Shown: positions 1 through 11,757, counted from the stretch's first letter. The stretch is 64,000 bases of DNA from Oscheius dolichura (GCA_932521035.1 OW051495.1:5456001-5520000); one strand, 5' to 3'. The notes: generated from the sequence alone by a model not told the origin. Made by a program: numbers and translations.

Positions 1-170
1 GTTCCTGGGGCTTGTGTGATTCTTTAGAAAGACACCGAATGTTAGATTCTTCCTAAAATTGCGTTGCATAGATAAGATCTTTTATACACTCACATTGTCG
101 TCTGTTTCTTTCTCCCCAAAACCTAGAGTTTTTCCTCGATGAACATCCATTGTTCTCTAAAAACAAAACA
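1..170. other. Left-edge sequence, no gene recognised
   Basis: This is the 3' flank of the minus-strand gene that ends at 171. It is AT-rich. I see no coding frame, repeat or RNA that I can name. Confidence 0.4.
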
Positions 171-922
171 TTAAATATAGAGCTCGCTTGCCTGTTTTGT
201 GTGAGACCTATTGGTAACTGTTTTAGGGTTTACTAAAGGTACATAGATATTCTTTTGTGGCATCTCGGAAACATTCGAAACCGCCTCGCTGTTTTTCGCA
301 ACGTTAGAAACAATTAATGGCTTTTCCAAGAGATTATCAAGACAATTGTGCTCCTTTTCTATCTTATTATTCATAACAGAAGGTAATTCCACATTTTTTG
401 TTTCACCGATTTGAGTCACAAGCTGATTTTCTGGCTTCACCTTTTCTTCTTCATCGCTTTTTATCACATGTGGATTTTTCGGCTCTACATTTTCTTGCTC
501 ACTGGTTTTTAAGATAGGCAGGCTTTCCAGTTCCGTAGATTTGGAAATGGGTGTGCCAAAACCAGATCCAGCCCAAGCAATCTGAAGTATTGGAAGGTTA
601 TCACATCAATTGAACCATTAATAAAACAGTCAAAAATCCCTTACGCTATTACTCTTTCTAGGGTCATCCCTTTGGAGGAGTTTCTTCGCGCGCTGTATGA
701 AAGAAGGATCCACAACATTTGGATTTGTAAAAGTGAGTCCATAGTTGCAAGCCGTCTTGTTACTGGAAAATGATGTATCTGAATCAATTTTTCCAAAAAC
801 AACTTTTGGCGAAAACCTTCGCTAATTCCACTAAGAACTCTTTCGCTATCTTGATATTCTGTGTCATCTTCTTCAAGTGTGGTAGAAGAAGACGACTGAT
901 ATTCGTTCGACAACGCCTCCAT
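171..922 (-). CDS. Unrecognised acidic protein, three exons
   Basis: The family is not recognised. The ATG is at 920-922 and the stop at 171-173. The first exon has a Ser-rich, acidic N-terminus. The frame then changes through a short intron; a 29-nt GT-AG intron near 800-830 gives an open join, and a 17-nt alternative is also possible. The second exon holds NPNVVDPSFIQRAKKLL and ends at a clean gtaagg donor near 643. After an intron of about 63 nt, a long third exon is rich in Lys, Glu, Asn and Ser and looks disordered. A TTTCCCGCC-like E2F motif lies about 35-45 bases upstream of the ATG, which could mean cell-cycle expression (inference only). Confidence 0.5.
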
Positions 923-1528
923 TCCTAAACGGGTATTTTATATCACAAAGTAATGAGAGGCGGGAAATAATTGTCAACTCCTTCTTCTACTTTTGAAATT
1001 ATTTGGAGAGCAAGTTTTCTACTTCTTATAAAAATCAAAGCGTTGAAAGCTAAAATAAATGAAACTAATACAAAAAGTGAAAAAAAAAAACAATGAACAG
1101 AAAGCAATCAACAGAATGCTCTTCTCTCAGGATTATATAATTTGCATTCAAAAATTTGAGACTAGCGCCAAGCGCGGTTATTTGGGCATTTTGAATTTTT
1201 GGCGAAGATGTTGTTATTTCCCATTGATGCTGCAGTTTGTTCCTCTGTACAGGCTGTGGAATCACAAAAGCGTATATGATAAACAGTTGTATAAAAAGAA
1301 GAAAACGTAGCAGTGATCTTCTGGTATGACCAACGATAATTTTCAAAGTTCCTCATATAGCGAGTCCCGTTTTCCACCGGGCCACCTTACACGAACTATT
1401 GTAATCAATAAGCACTAAATTTTATTGTGGAGATTGCTCTTTACAGTGTCCGAGGTGCTACCGGCACCCCCTCGGTGAACTCTTTGTTGGTATCGATCCG
1501 ATAATCGCCCCCTTATAAAACAGTCGCC
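923..1528. other. Intergenic region between divergent genes
   Basis: This is the shared upstream region of the minus-strand gene ending at 922 and the plus-strand MOSC gene starting at 1529. A GGCGGGAA motif (E2F-like) lies near 957-967. Overlapping ORFs on both strands at 1059-1377 have no family resemblance and were not called. TATAAAA at 1514-1520 is only 9 nt before the MOSC ATG, too close to act as a normal TATA box for that start. Confidence 0.4.
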
Positions 1529-2810
1529 ATGAACCGCGAAGAAGCCAAGCTTCTAGTCGGCTGTATCGGAGCTTCGTTTGCCGTTTACCTGGTTCTTTCC
1601 TCGTGTCCCGAATATATTCCTCCTCCTTAGACTTTTCGTCAGTTGAAGCAATGGCTCGCCTCCAATGCAAACGACGGATTTGTGCCCATCGGAGTGGTCA
1701 AGAGTTTGCACATCTATCCGGCCAAGTCATGCAAAGGGAAGCAGGTGGGACGGGGGACCAGAGAGGGAGACTGTCTTTGTAGGTATTTTCGTTTTATTGT
1801 GGATCGAAGGGGCCGCAGTGGGGAGAGGTCAAAGACCGTCACTTTCAACTTATCGACGGCAAGACCGGAGTGTTCTGGACGGCCAGGCAAAAGCCCAAAA
1901 TGGTTTGTCTATCCTATCCGGGAGGAATAGGACTGTCAGGTACTGGTTGATGTGATGGTCGAGGGAGGAGTGGTCACGGTGACGGTGCCCGACGGGAGAC
2001 AGGTCTCGTTTCTGGTGGCCGAGGTGGAGAAGAGGAACGACGTCAGGAAGACGACGTGAGTGCCTCTCTCGGAGGGACGAACGACTCTTTCAGTCTCCAC
2101 GCGAAGTTGAGGACTGACGGGTATGACTGTGGGGACGAGGTGGCGACCCTCCTCTCGCAGTTCTTGGAGGAGGGGGACGTCCGTATGGTGATGTTCGAGG
2201 ACCCCCTCTTCACCGAGAGGGTCTGCCGGACAGAGCCCCAGTGGTGGATGAACAACAAAGTGCCCAGCCGGGTGGACCACGTGGCCTACCAAGACCTGGC
2301 CCCGTACATGATTCAGACCGAGGGCTCGCTGACCGACCTCAACTCCCGGCTCGACAAAGACGTACCCTTTTCCCTTGACCAACAAAATTGACTCAGGTGG
2401 CTCAACTGAACTTCCGTCCCTCGATTGTGGTTGACCGATGCCCAGCATGGGACGAGGACTCCTGGTCGGAATTGAAGATAGGCGACGTCCGCCTCGAGTG
2501 CTTCAAGCCCTGTACCAGGTGAGACATTCCCAACTTCAAGCAGTGCCTCCAGATGTGTCCTGACCACCGTGGACCCAGAGACCGGAGAGAAGGACCCGGA
2601 CATGCAGCCCTTGAAGAAATTGCGGGAGTTTCGTCTGGCCCCCGAGGGCCCAATGCGCAAGGAATTCAAGGAGTCGCCCATCTTCGGGGTGAATGCCGGC
2701 ATCGTCAAATCGGTCTGTCCCCTTCTGTCCTCCCATATAAACTCCGTCTTTAGGGCTACATCCACGAGGGACAGGTCGTCTACGCCCGCTACAAGCCGTC
2801 TGCTTTCTAA
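1529..2810 (+). CDS. MOSC-domain molybdenum protein, mARC-like, copy 1
   Basis: Mitochondrial amidoxime-reducing component (mARC) family enzymes use a molybdenum cofactor to reduce N-hydroxylated substrates at the outer mitochondrial membrane. An N-terminal hydrophobic anchor (VGCIGASFAVYL) is followed by the MOSC_N beta barrel (FVPIGVVKSLHIYPAKSCKG) and the MOSC domain, including PYMIQTEGSLTDLNSRL and the Cys segment CFKPCTRCVLTTVDPETG, which matches the Mo-binding Cys region of human mARC. The C-terminus reads KESPIFGVNAGIVKS, then GYIHEGQVVYARYKPSAF. Short introns of about 33-55 nt split the frame, and all joins stay open. AATAAA is at 2832-2837. It is a tandem duplicate of the next gene. 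Confidence 0.88.
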
Positions 2811-2996
2811 TCCAGTGATATAGTCCCGGCGAATAAATCATTTCCAAGGTGTGTCTTTATCAAGGAAAGTTCAAAGACAAGTCGATCGGAGCGTGACGTC
2901 GTTCGTCTGCGCGCTCCTTTTCCGGCGTTGTAATTGATATTTATACCGCGGGTTATCAGTGTTTGTATGTCATTCACAGGGTGTCTTGTCTCGGTG

Positions 2997-4268
2997 ATGC
3001 TTCCCCCAATTAACTACCGCGATGAGTTGCCCGTCCTGCTCAGCTGCCTCGCCGCCGGCTTCATTACCTTCAATGTGAGCATCCCCTCGATCTGATCCAA
3101 CTGTTCAGGGTGCCAAATATATCCGCTCCTTATTCTCAAAATCCATTACCCCAAACACAGAATTCATCCCAATCGGAGTGATCAAATCCCTCTACATCTT
3201 CCCGTTTAAATCGGCTCGAGGACATCCAGTAAGTCTGTCAGTCTCCGTGTCCAGTCCTCGTCTTCCAGGTGTTTTCCTTTTTCTGCGGTTACCGCGGCCC
3301 CACGTTGGGAGAGATCAAAGACAGAGAATTCCAACTGATCAACGGCAACACCGGCGACTACTACTCGTGCAAGATAAAGCCACAGATCATCCTGGTGGAG
3401 GCCGCTGTGGAGAACGGCGTCCTCCGGGTCAAGATTCCTGGCTTCGAGGAGATCCTCGTGAACAAGGAAGAGGTCAAAAAGAAGAACCAGATCTGCCCCA
3501 CCCTGTGAGTCATTTCTATTTCTTCAAAAGAACACAAGTTCAGCTGGAACGGACTGCGAATCGACGCTTTCGACTGTGGAGACGAGGTAGGCTCGGAGAC
3601 GCGCCCTCTCTAACCCCATTCCAGGCTTCTCGAGCCTTTTCCAAATATCTGGAGGAGGACAACGTCCGACTGACAATGATAGACGACGGCCTGTACAACG
3701 AGAGACTCTGCACGTCCGCCTCCTCCTTCTGGAAAAACAACCCTGTCCCCGACAGAACTGACAGGGTAGGCATGGAAAGACTCGACTGGAAAGAATTGTT
3801 CTAGGTCAATTTCCACAACTTCGCCCCGTACCTGATCCAGACGGAGGCTTCCCTGGCCGACCTCAACTCTCGGCTACCCGAGCCGGTGGAGCAGTTGCAG
3901 CTGCGACCAGTGATTGTGATCGATAAATGCCCCGGTTGGGATGAGGACCGATGGGCCGAGCTGAGGATCGGCGAAGTGGAGTTACAGTGTTACAGACCCT
4001 GTGGACGGTAGGCAAATGACTTTACAGAGAAAAACAACGGTTCAGATGCCCGTTGATCACTGTGAGCCCGACCGAGGGAAAGAAACACACGGATCTACAG
4101 CCCTTGAGGGCATTGAGAGAGTACCGGATGGCCCCGAGGGGAGCCATGTTCGACTATTTCAAGGAGAAGCCCATCTTCGGGGCCCTGGCTGGAATACACA
4201 AGGACAAGACGGGCTACATCCACGAGGGGCAGGTGGTCTACGCCCGGTACAAGCCGAGCGAGTGGTAG
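2997..4268 (+). CDS. MOSC-domain molybdenum protein, mARC-like, copy 2
   Basis: This is a paralogue of the upstream gene in the same orientation, with about 190 nt between stop and start. The protein begins MLPPINYRDELPVLLSCLAAG, a short head and hydrophobic anchor. MOSC_N (EFIPIGVIKSLYIFPFKS) and MOSC follow, with PYLIQTEASLADLNSRL and the Cys-bearing CYRPCGRCPLITVSPTEG. It ends GYIHEGQVVYARYKPSEW. Intron positions match copy 1 at several sites, for example before VFSFFCGYRGP, which shows duplication of an intron-bearing gene. AATAAA lies at 4323-4328, inside sequence that also serves as the 3' flank of the convergent minus-strand gene. Substrate range cannot be read from the sequence. Confidence 0.88.
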
Positions 4269-4352
4269 ACGGCTCAATTGTGTTTATTACCCTGTATTTT
4301 GTGGCACTCGGACGACTTTACAAATAAATTGTTTTGTATCACAGGAGACGGA

Positions 4353-5855
4353 TCAGTCGCGGCTGCAGCAGCCACAACAAGCACGGAGGAACTTCTTACG
4401 ATAGGGGGAGAGGAGGATTATTGAGAAGATGAGGACGATGAGGGGGCGGAGGAGGAGGCAGCTGAAGTGGAGCGAGTAGAACTCGAGGGCGAGATGACGC
4501 ATCACAGGCAGTGAAATGTGGAAGAGGGAGGAGAAGTCTTCCTCAAGGGAGATGGCAGCCCAGACTGAAGGGAGATAGTTTGAACGAGGTGGAGGAGGGC
4601 TCACCCAAGTAGGGAACCAGAAGGGACTGGAGGACGACTTGGAAGAGGATGAACCAGAAGAGGCGAGACTTCGAATGACGCACCTGGGAATAGGGAGACG
4701 TCTTGACGTACTCATCCCGTCGTTTACAAAAGATGAAAAGAGACTGAATAACGGTTAGTATTGGAAGAACGAGGCTCGCCTACCGCTAATGTCTGGATGA
4801 GGAGGAAAAGAGCTCCGATGCAGGCGGCAAGGCGAGGGACGACGGAGACGATGCCAAGAAGAAGAGGAGGAAGGGGGAACACTGCCAGGAGGACATCGAG
4901 GGCAGCCAGTGGCAGCACAACCAACAACTGAAGGGAGAAGAAGCCACGGCTGGAATGGATTCATAGAGGGGACAGTCGGAGACTCACAAGAAGTGCGTAT
5001 AGCTGATCTCGTCAGGACGGGCGATGGCCTTGTGAGCATACTGGAATGCGGGTAATAAATAAATAAACACGGCATATTAGAACCTGGAATGCCCCGATGG
5101 AGGAGAAGAGGGACGACCAGAAGAGCCACGAGGCGAGGGAATACTCAACGATGGCCAGCCACCAAGTGGTCCTAAAAGGTCTATTTTTGAGTAAAAGAAG
5201 AGAAAACTGACGTGAAAATCCTGTAGGTGGTGTAGTAGGTGAGGACTTCTCCGTAGATATGGACAGCCCGGCTAAAATGGTCATCTATAAAAAAGAGAGA
5301 GGAGGACAACTTGCCCTTGAAGCGCGTGGAGGGCGCCGGTCCAGTCAGCCGTCTCCCCCAGGTAGTAGTACCAGTGCTGGTCCCTGAATGTCTTCTCTCA
5401 TTTCTCTTCGGCTACGGCCACTCACACTCTGCCCGAAAAATCGAGGCTCGCCCTGATCTCCGTGTAGACGTCGAACCCGCATTCGAGAAGGATCGGCACC
5501 AGGAGCATGACCACGAATGTCTTGAGGAAGTCTCGTCGACGAATGACCAAAGTCAGAGTGAAAACGAGGATGGCCAACAGGCATTTGATGGCCAGGATAC
5601 CGATCCGGAAGTGGGCCGGGCTGTAGGCGATTAGGGCCGGTACAACTGCAACCGGGGTTGATTCTGTCACCCTTCCCCACCCGTTTGTTTATACGGGCTC
5701 TGTCCACCCCTAATAAACAGCCAACCTCGTGTTGTGACCACATCCCCCGGGCCCTCGGTCGTCGCCTCCCCGGTCAGAAGGGGCTCCTCGGCTGCCGTGA
5801 TGTTCTCCACACTGCGAATGACGGCATCTTCTGGCGAATCACCGCTGCCTTCCAT
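4353..5855 (-). CDS. Multi-pass membrane protein, chemoreceptor-like
   Basis: The ATG is at 5853-5855, two bases after a ttttcag acceptor-like site. About seven short exons join in frame into a protein with an acidic N-terminus and roughly seven hydrophobic helices, including IGILAIKCLLAILVFTLTL, FVVMLLVPILLECGF, WLAIVEYSLASWLFW and the stretch reading LLVVLPLAALDVLLAVF. Charged loops (VIRRRDF, KRRDEYVK) separate them, and the tail is KKFLRACCGCCSRD, a possible palmitoylation cluster. The topology suggests a nematode serpentine receptor, but no diagnostic motif fixes the family. It converges on the second MOSC gene; a minus-strand AATAAA (plus TTTATT near 4281) falls in that gene's 3' UTR. 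Confidence 0.6.
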
Positions 5856-6827
5856 TTCTGAAAAGGACGTTTTGGAAAAAAAGACAGATAAAGTCGGGAC
5901 ACGAAACGATCAAGGGCGAACGGGTTGTGATGCGAGACGACGGCAGGAGACAGAGATTATTGGAGGGTACAAGTAGCCCTATCAGGGGTGAAATCCGAGG
6001 AACGACCGAAGAAATACGAGAGGATAAAAGGCGGGTAGACTTCCTCAAAATGAGGATAGTAGCGGAAGAGGTCCGCCCATCCAAACAAAACACTGGCCAG
6101 AGATGGGAAATGTGATACGGGGGCAGATATAAACTGTGACAGTAGGGGCAGGGAGTGTAAAGGGCCTCGAGACTAACTACCCGTGACCGTATTCAAGCCT
6201 CCCAGGTGAGACTGAGCTCGTTTCGATTGATCGATCGGGGGACGAGGATGTTCCCCGGGGAAAGGGGCAGGGAAGAGGGCATGAACAAAAGAGACGGCGA
6301 ACGGCCTTCTAGACTCCAGAATTCCCTCGAAAGCTTGATTTACCAGGAAGCAATTGCGGGCAGAAACCTGCTATTTATCGCAGGAAAACATCACTGTAGA
6401 GACGGGCCGGTTTAAAAAATACGACGTCTCAATTTAAAATGGAAGCAGGGGGAATTGATTTGAGGGTGAGTGACGATGGGGGACAGGAGACAGGGGGTGG
6501 CGATTAGTCAGCCGGGAGAAAAAGGTGCGAATCATCAGGAGAGGGGTGACACCATCGCGAGTAACTTCCTCGGGAGAAATCGTATCGGAGCGGCTATTCT
6601 TTTGTTGATTGCTGTGGCGCAACAGACTCTTTTTTGAAGGGATATCCATGTCTGCCTCTCGCCCAGCTAATAGATCCCCCAAAATGGACAGAACTGGCCG
6701 GGCAGAAACTGAACTGTGGCGGCAAACTGGCCGCTCCCGTTTAAAAGAAGCGTGAAAACGAGACGGACACCTTCGCAAAGAATTGGATTAGGATGGAACA
6801 AAATTGGAGACGGGGGGAGGAGGACGC

Positions 6828-6871
6828 CTTGGCGGGAAGTACAAGTTGTCTTGGCGGGAAGTACAAGTTGT
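6828..6871 (+). repeat. Tandem 22-bp repeat with E2F-like core
   Basis: Two adjacent copies of a 22-bp unit, each beginning cttggcgggaagtacaag. TTGGCGGGAA matches the classic E2F site as I know it. No convincing coding sequence lies immediately around it. Confidence 0.75.
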
Positions 6872-7824
6872 TGTTGCTATAAGACAGAGTCATCCAGGGG
6901 TCTCCGTGAAGTTATTCTGTTGACCGAGGCGATTACTCCTGTCTCTGATCAAGCGGTGGGCACAAAGTAAAGATCAATGGGAAGGGCTGCAGGAGCTGAG
7001 GAGAGAGCAGTTTAAGACACGTGTCGCTGGAGGGGACCCAGCTGATTTATGCCTGGGCCTGTCCCGGGTCGGTCATCCCTGTAGAGGGCCGATCCACTTT
7101 ACTCGTCGCCTATGCCTCTCCGGCTGACAGTACATGCCATTCGATAATTGTTTTTATTCTGTCATTCACTGTGTCTCGCAGTCTGTTGTGCTTGTTAGTC
7201 TTCCTCGGCCCCAAGCAGAGGATCTATTTGATGACAACAACAGACGTCTCTTCCAGACGCCCCGATTTCACGGCTTCCCCTCTTTCTTGTCTGTTGTTTA
7301 TTACAGTTATCCCACCAATTATATTGCCATTTTACACATCTTCAAGATGCTGGTTAAACTTTAATTTGATAAGATCTTTATTGCTTCAGATATTCACAGG
7401 GGCGACAAGCCGTGTTCTCTGAAGAAGGCGGAGAAGACCACAAGGGCACTTTTTCTCTAAATAAAGCAATTACCATGATACTAACCAGCAGAGGACAGAA
7501 TAAAAACGACTACCCCTGATAGAGATGGACAGGTTCTGCGAATAGAACGGATACCTGGGTGTGCTTATCAAAACTAGAAGTTCTACTCGAGGAGGATTAG
7601 GGCCACGAAGGGTGATGGATACGGACAGACGACTGGGGTCGAGATTGATAGAACAGCTTCTAATTGGCAGACAATAATGTTTACTCAGGATTATCCCCGA
7701 GGTCTTCCTGCTGTCATTGAAAATGGAGGCGGGGATACCATAAGAGATGATGGGCCAGAACACGGCAGAATATGTCGGAAGATCGGCAGCCTTCTCGTGA
7801 TGTCAAAGGAGTACTGTAGTGATT

Positions 7825-7843
7825 AAGAGAGAGAGAGAGAGAG
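7825..7843 (+). repeat. GA dinucleotide microsatellite
   Basis: A run of GA repeats of about 19 nt in the intergenic region. Length variation is likely. Confidence 0.8.
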
Positions 7844-9046
7844 GGAGCACAGTACTCGTGAAGTGTTGTCCGCGTGTCCTCCTTCCCGGACACCCGTCCC
7901 CGGCCAATCAAACAATTTGTTCGGAGCAGGGCCGACTAGTTTAATCTGCGTATGATATCCCCTTTTTACACCTTTCTTCTGGTCCGAATTTTGCCGCAAC
8001 ACCTGCCCCAGGAACTTAGTTATCCTCTCAGATTGATGGCCGGCCTGGCTGACACCGCGCCTATGTAGTCCTTCCTCGTCCCCGGACAAAACTCAAACAG
8101 TCGACTCGAGGGTGTTTGCCGTGTTCCCCGTGTCCCTCCTCGTCTCGGACCACTCGTCTCTCCCCCATTCCCTTACCTCGTTCCAGATGTGTCCTCCCCT
8201 TGTCTCGGCAATGTTCCTCCTCCTCCAGTCCTGGGAACATGTCTAATTGTGGCAATTAGAACGGGGTCCCCCTAATCCCGGGCGGCTATCGCCAGCCGTC
8301 CAGATGGTCCTCGGTCCACAAGACATATCTCCTGTCCTCGGGAATGTGTCCGGCCTGTTTATCTGTTCCGAGTGTATATGACATTTGAATTGGTCGAACT
8401 GCCATCCTCCGGGGAATCGGCCCTTGACCTCTCTCGGCCGATTATCCTCCCCTCCTCCACTCCCTGATTCAGTGGCTGCTTCCTGTCGTTTTCTCCCCGA
8501 AAAACAAGAGGAACAACTGCACCGGTTTATGGTTGTCACACCCGGAATTACCCTCTTTTTATTTTTGTATAGACCCTAGGTAGGCCTATCGGGCCCTTTG
8601 TACTGGCTCGGCTGACAGCTGTGACAGATGGGACCAACTTTGTTTCCCTCCTTCTCCCCTCATTCTGTTTTCCCCTTCGTGGTCATAAAACAAGAATTAA
8701 TTAGCAGTACAGGCCTAATTAGGAGTGGGTGCGAGAGTCGCGCACTCATCGCCGACATCTGCCGGCCCCACTCCTCCCTTCAGTGGTACCCCATCCGGGT
8801 GAAATATAGATGCAAATTTGAGGTCCATTCAGGCGTCAATTGACAAATTCGGAGGAGCAGGGCGTGCCGTCTTCGCCATAACGTGGTCCTCCTCCTTATA
8901 TACGAAGCCGGCTCCGTCACGAGCCAGCTGTTCCTCGGACTCCCTCCCTCTTTCTCTTGTGTAACTGCCGGAATTCGCACCGCAACTTGATACTTCCCAT
9001 TTTTTGTGTTTCTTCTCGTTGATTCCTTCACACTATACTCGTTTAG

Positions 9047-10589
9047 ATGAACGTGAACCCGTACCACGGGACTGACCCGTCCCTGGAGCGGAAGCTGGCC
9101 TCCCTCCACGAGGAGATGCAGTCGCTTCGGATGGAGTGCGACAGCCTGATCAACAAGCATCTGCTCGTCGAAAATAACCTCTACCAGGTGAGATTCGATA
9201 CTTTCAGTAATGGGGCCATTTGTCGTCGGAGCACGGCTCGTTCGCAACCTGGCGATGAACAGACGAGATTAGTCCGCCTGAAACTATCAATCACTCTGAC
9301 ACATGGCGTTTTCACTGGATACTTTTCAGAGAAACCTCATATTTACCAATCCGGACACCTCCAGTGCCTATAACACCGGCGGCGAGAGCTGTAGAAGCAA
9401 TTCCGTCACTCCGGAAGACAATATGAGGTTCGGCGGATTGTTTCCTTCCCATACAACTCTGTTCAGCCCCCAAGAATTTTATGATCGTCTTTATTCTCCG
9501 CGTTCCCCTCGTGGACTACATCGTGCTCTGCCCCTTACCCCTCTTACCTCGAGTACACGAAAAAATATTCCCGAAGAGCCTCGAATTGTAGATATCAGTA
9601 AGTATGGGCCAGTCCCGGCTGAAGGCAGCTTCCAGAAATACCCATGAGTCTTTTACATGTGACAAATAACAACATTCCATCGAAGAACACCATTCACTTG
9701 AAGAAGTCGTCTAGAATTTCCCCTACCAAAGAAGTTTACGCTCGACGATTCAGGTTTGGGGTGGCAAGGAGACCATCTATACAAGTTGCAGGATACCGGC
9801 ATATTCCATTATATTGAGAGACGAAAGTAAGCCCCGGAGTGACGTCGTTCATCCTAAAGAGGAGTTTCACATGCCAAAGTGAGTTCATACCAACCAAATT
9901 TAATAAAATCAGATTTTTTCGATCTACAAAAACACGTGAAAAGTTGTATATGTTTGACAAGCCTGTGGAAGAACTACAAGAAGAATTAAGCGATGAGGAG
10001 AGGGCAGGAACTTCCAAAGAACAGGAAGATGAGGACACAAAGAAAAGAGATGAACCGACGCAGTTCAAGTGGAAAGTAAAGAGACGATGTGATGGGACGC
10101 GCTATGTTGTGAAGAGGCCCATCAGAAGTCAGATATTAAAGAAAAGAGAAGCTCAACTATTACGGGAGAGACCGGGACTAAGCACAGACGACGACGCTCT
10201 AAGCGAACTGAAAGTGATTAATGAATTGCTAGAGCTACTAAAAAGGGATATTTCAGCTGGGCCACTTCCATTCGAGAGAAGAACGAAAACAGCACATGGA
10301 CAAAGAGAAAAAGAGGAAGGAAAAGATACAGCAAAAGATCCAAGAAGTTCGGCCTGTAGACACGGTAAAGTAAAAAAAATTTCGTATGCTGGTTATTTCA
10401 GACAATTGTGGAGTTATCGCATAAAAAGATGCAGAAAAAAACCAATCAGATGCTTTTGGATGGTTTTGTGACAACGCAAGAGGTGAGCGAGTCAAAACGA
10501 TTTGGCGACATTCTTGTTATTAGGTGCTAAGCCAACGAAACACGTCGTTAGCGGGTAAACATGGAATACTTTCGGTGACTACGGTATAA
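9047..10589 (+). CDS. PDZRN: PDZRN3/4-like protein, C-terminal part only
   Basis: The joined exons match the C-terminal tail of PDZ-RING proteins PDZRN3/4 (LNX family ubiquitin ligases at synapses and junctions). A coiled-coil head (LERKLASLHEEMQSLRMEC) leads to PDTSSAYNTGGESCRS, then a basic stretch, then FKWKVKRRCDGTRYVVKRP and ERPGLSTDDDALSELK, corresponding to the vertebrate WKVKIRSDGTRYV...RSGMTTDDDA block as I recall it. The protein ends SVTTV, a class I PDZ-binding motif. No RING or PDZ domain is coded upstream in the 3.2 kb before it. The ATG is directly preceded by cgtttag, an acceptor-like site, so it is either a trans-spliced short gene or the 3' part of a gene with a long 5' intron. 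Confidence 0.8.
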
Positions 10590-10697
10590 ATTACTTCATT
10601 TTTCTGTACAGATATTATGTGCCGATAAATTATCTTGTATAATTACATAAGATTTCCAGTTGACCAGAGTATATTACAAGTAAGGAGAACAAACTGA

Positions 10698-11632
10698 CTA
10701 GCGTGACAGAGAACGATAAATAAGAAACAGAAGTGAAAACATCATGAGAACGGCCACAATGAGTAATAGTAGTCGGTTTTGAATAACTCTGAAAAGGCGA
10801 TAAAAATGGTAATCCAAAAAACCTTTTTATCATAGTGTTCAGCATTTTGTTGCTCCTTGACAGATCAGCGTCCGCTTCTCGCATTCGTTCCCGGGCTCGA
10901 GTAATGGTTTCTCGTTGCGAAGACAAATTTCCTAACACTTCAGTTCCTATCTGGAGAGATCTTTATGCCGAGATATAAACCGAGTTCACCTGTTCGGTCT
11001 CAATAGCCATTCGGTAGGCATCCTGTAGTTTCCTAGAAGATCTTTCTAGTCGTTCTGTATTTGCAATAAGCATGTCTTCCTAAAAAAACTTATAACCGTA
11101 TTACATGTTTCTGGATACTTGTTGATCAATTTGAACTGCTTCGTCAAATGCTAGGAGCTCATCCCTGTCTGCGGCATCACGTAGACGTCGCACCGCTTTA
11201 TCCAACTCCGAATCAAGTTGCTTTTTGTCAGAATAATAACTTCGCACTCGCAGGTCGTATTTTGCACGATCCGTGCTAAAAATGCAGGGTTTAAAGAAGA
11301 AAAAAATCATCAACCTTCCAGGAGGCAGGTCGCGCACCGCCAATTCCATTTGTTCCAGCAACTCGGCCACATCGGTCAATAAGCGTTGTACTGCCTGACA
11401 ACTATACTAAAGGAGATAAAGATTTTTTACCTGTACAGCCGACGGCCTTTCGGATGCAGCCAGCATTTGCAGCCTACCTATTTTTGAGGTGATCTAAAGC
11501 ATATATAATTTATTATATTTTAAAAAAGATTGTAAAACGCACCTCAGCCGTTTGGATAGAATACTGTTGCTCAAATTCTGCTAGTGTTGTGGTTGTCATT
11601 TTTGATGAGCCAAGATCCCCCATTTCGATCAT
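10698..11632 (-). CDS. VTI1: VTI1-type Qb-SNARE
   Basis: Vti1 is a Qb-SNARE acting in Golgi, endosome and vacuole/lysosome fusion. The N-terminal helical bundle carries IQTAEITSKIGRLQML and LLEQMELAVRDLPPG, close to the family pattern. The SNARE helix spans TERLERSSRKLQDAYRMAI to RARERMREADADLSRSNKM, with a central Gln expected at the ionic layer (AIETEQIG). A C-terminal anchor VIQNRLLLLIVAVLMMFSL ends RSLSR. Six short introns join in frame. Three in-frame ATGs occur near the start; the first (11630-11632) directly follows tttgtag on the coding strand. MRPS7 lies 125 bp upstream on the same strand, an operon-like spacing. Confidence 0.9.
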
Positions 11633-11757
11633 CTACAAATGGTATTGCCGCGCACAGCAAATTAAAATAAAGTAATAAAACGAGAAGTACGTTTTGGGTT
11701 GCGAGAAGAAATGAATAGTTCACTATTTATACCAATCAAAACAATAACATTTAAAAA

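Larger units (their letters stand above)
5856..9046. other. 3.2 kb region without a recognised gene
   Basis: Many short ORFs exist on both strands, but none resembles a family or joins through splice sites into a convincing protein. Visible structure: a 22-bp direct repeat carrying E2F-like sites at 6828-6871, a GA microsatellite at 7825-7843, and an octamer ATGCAAAT at 8810-8817. Near 8608-8625 there are TGACAG motifs on either side of CTGTGACAG. The region probably holds regulatory sequence, or distal 5' exons, of the PDZRN-like gene. Confidence 0.4.

Noticed and set aside
800-830. A 17-nt intron in the first gene
   Set aside because: A 29-nt GT-AG intron gives an equally open join, so the extreme size is not needed.
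1059-1377. Overlapping ORFs on both strands, one with a signal-peptide-like stretch
   Set aside because: No family likeness, and no unambiguous splice joins to extend them.
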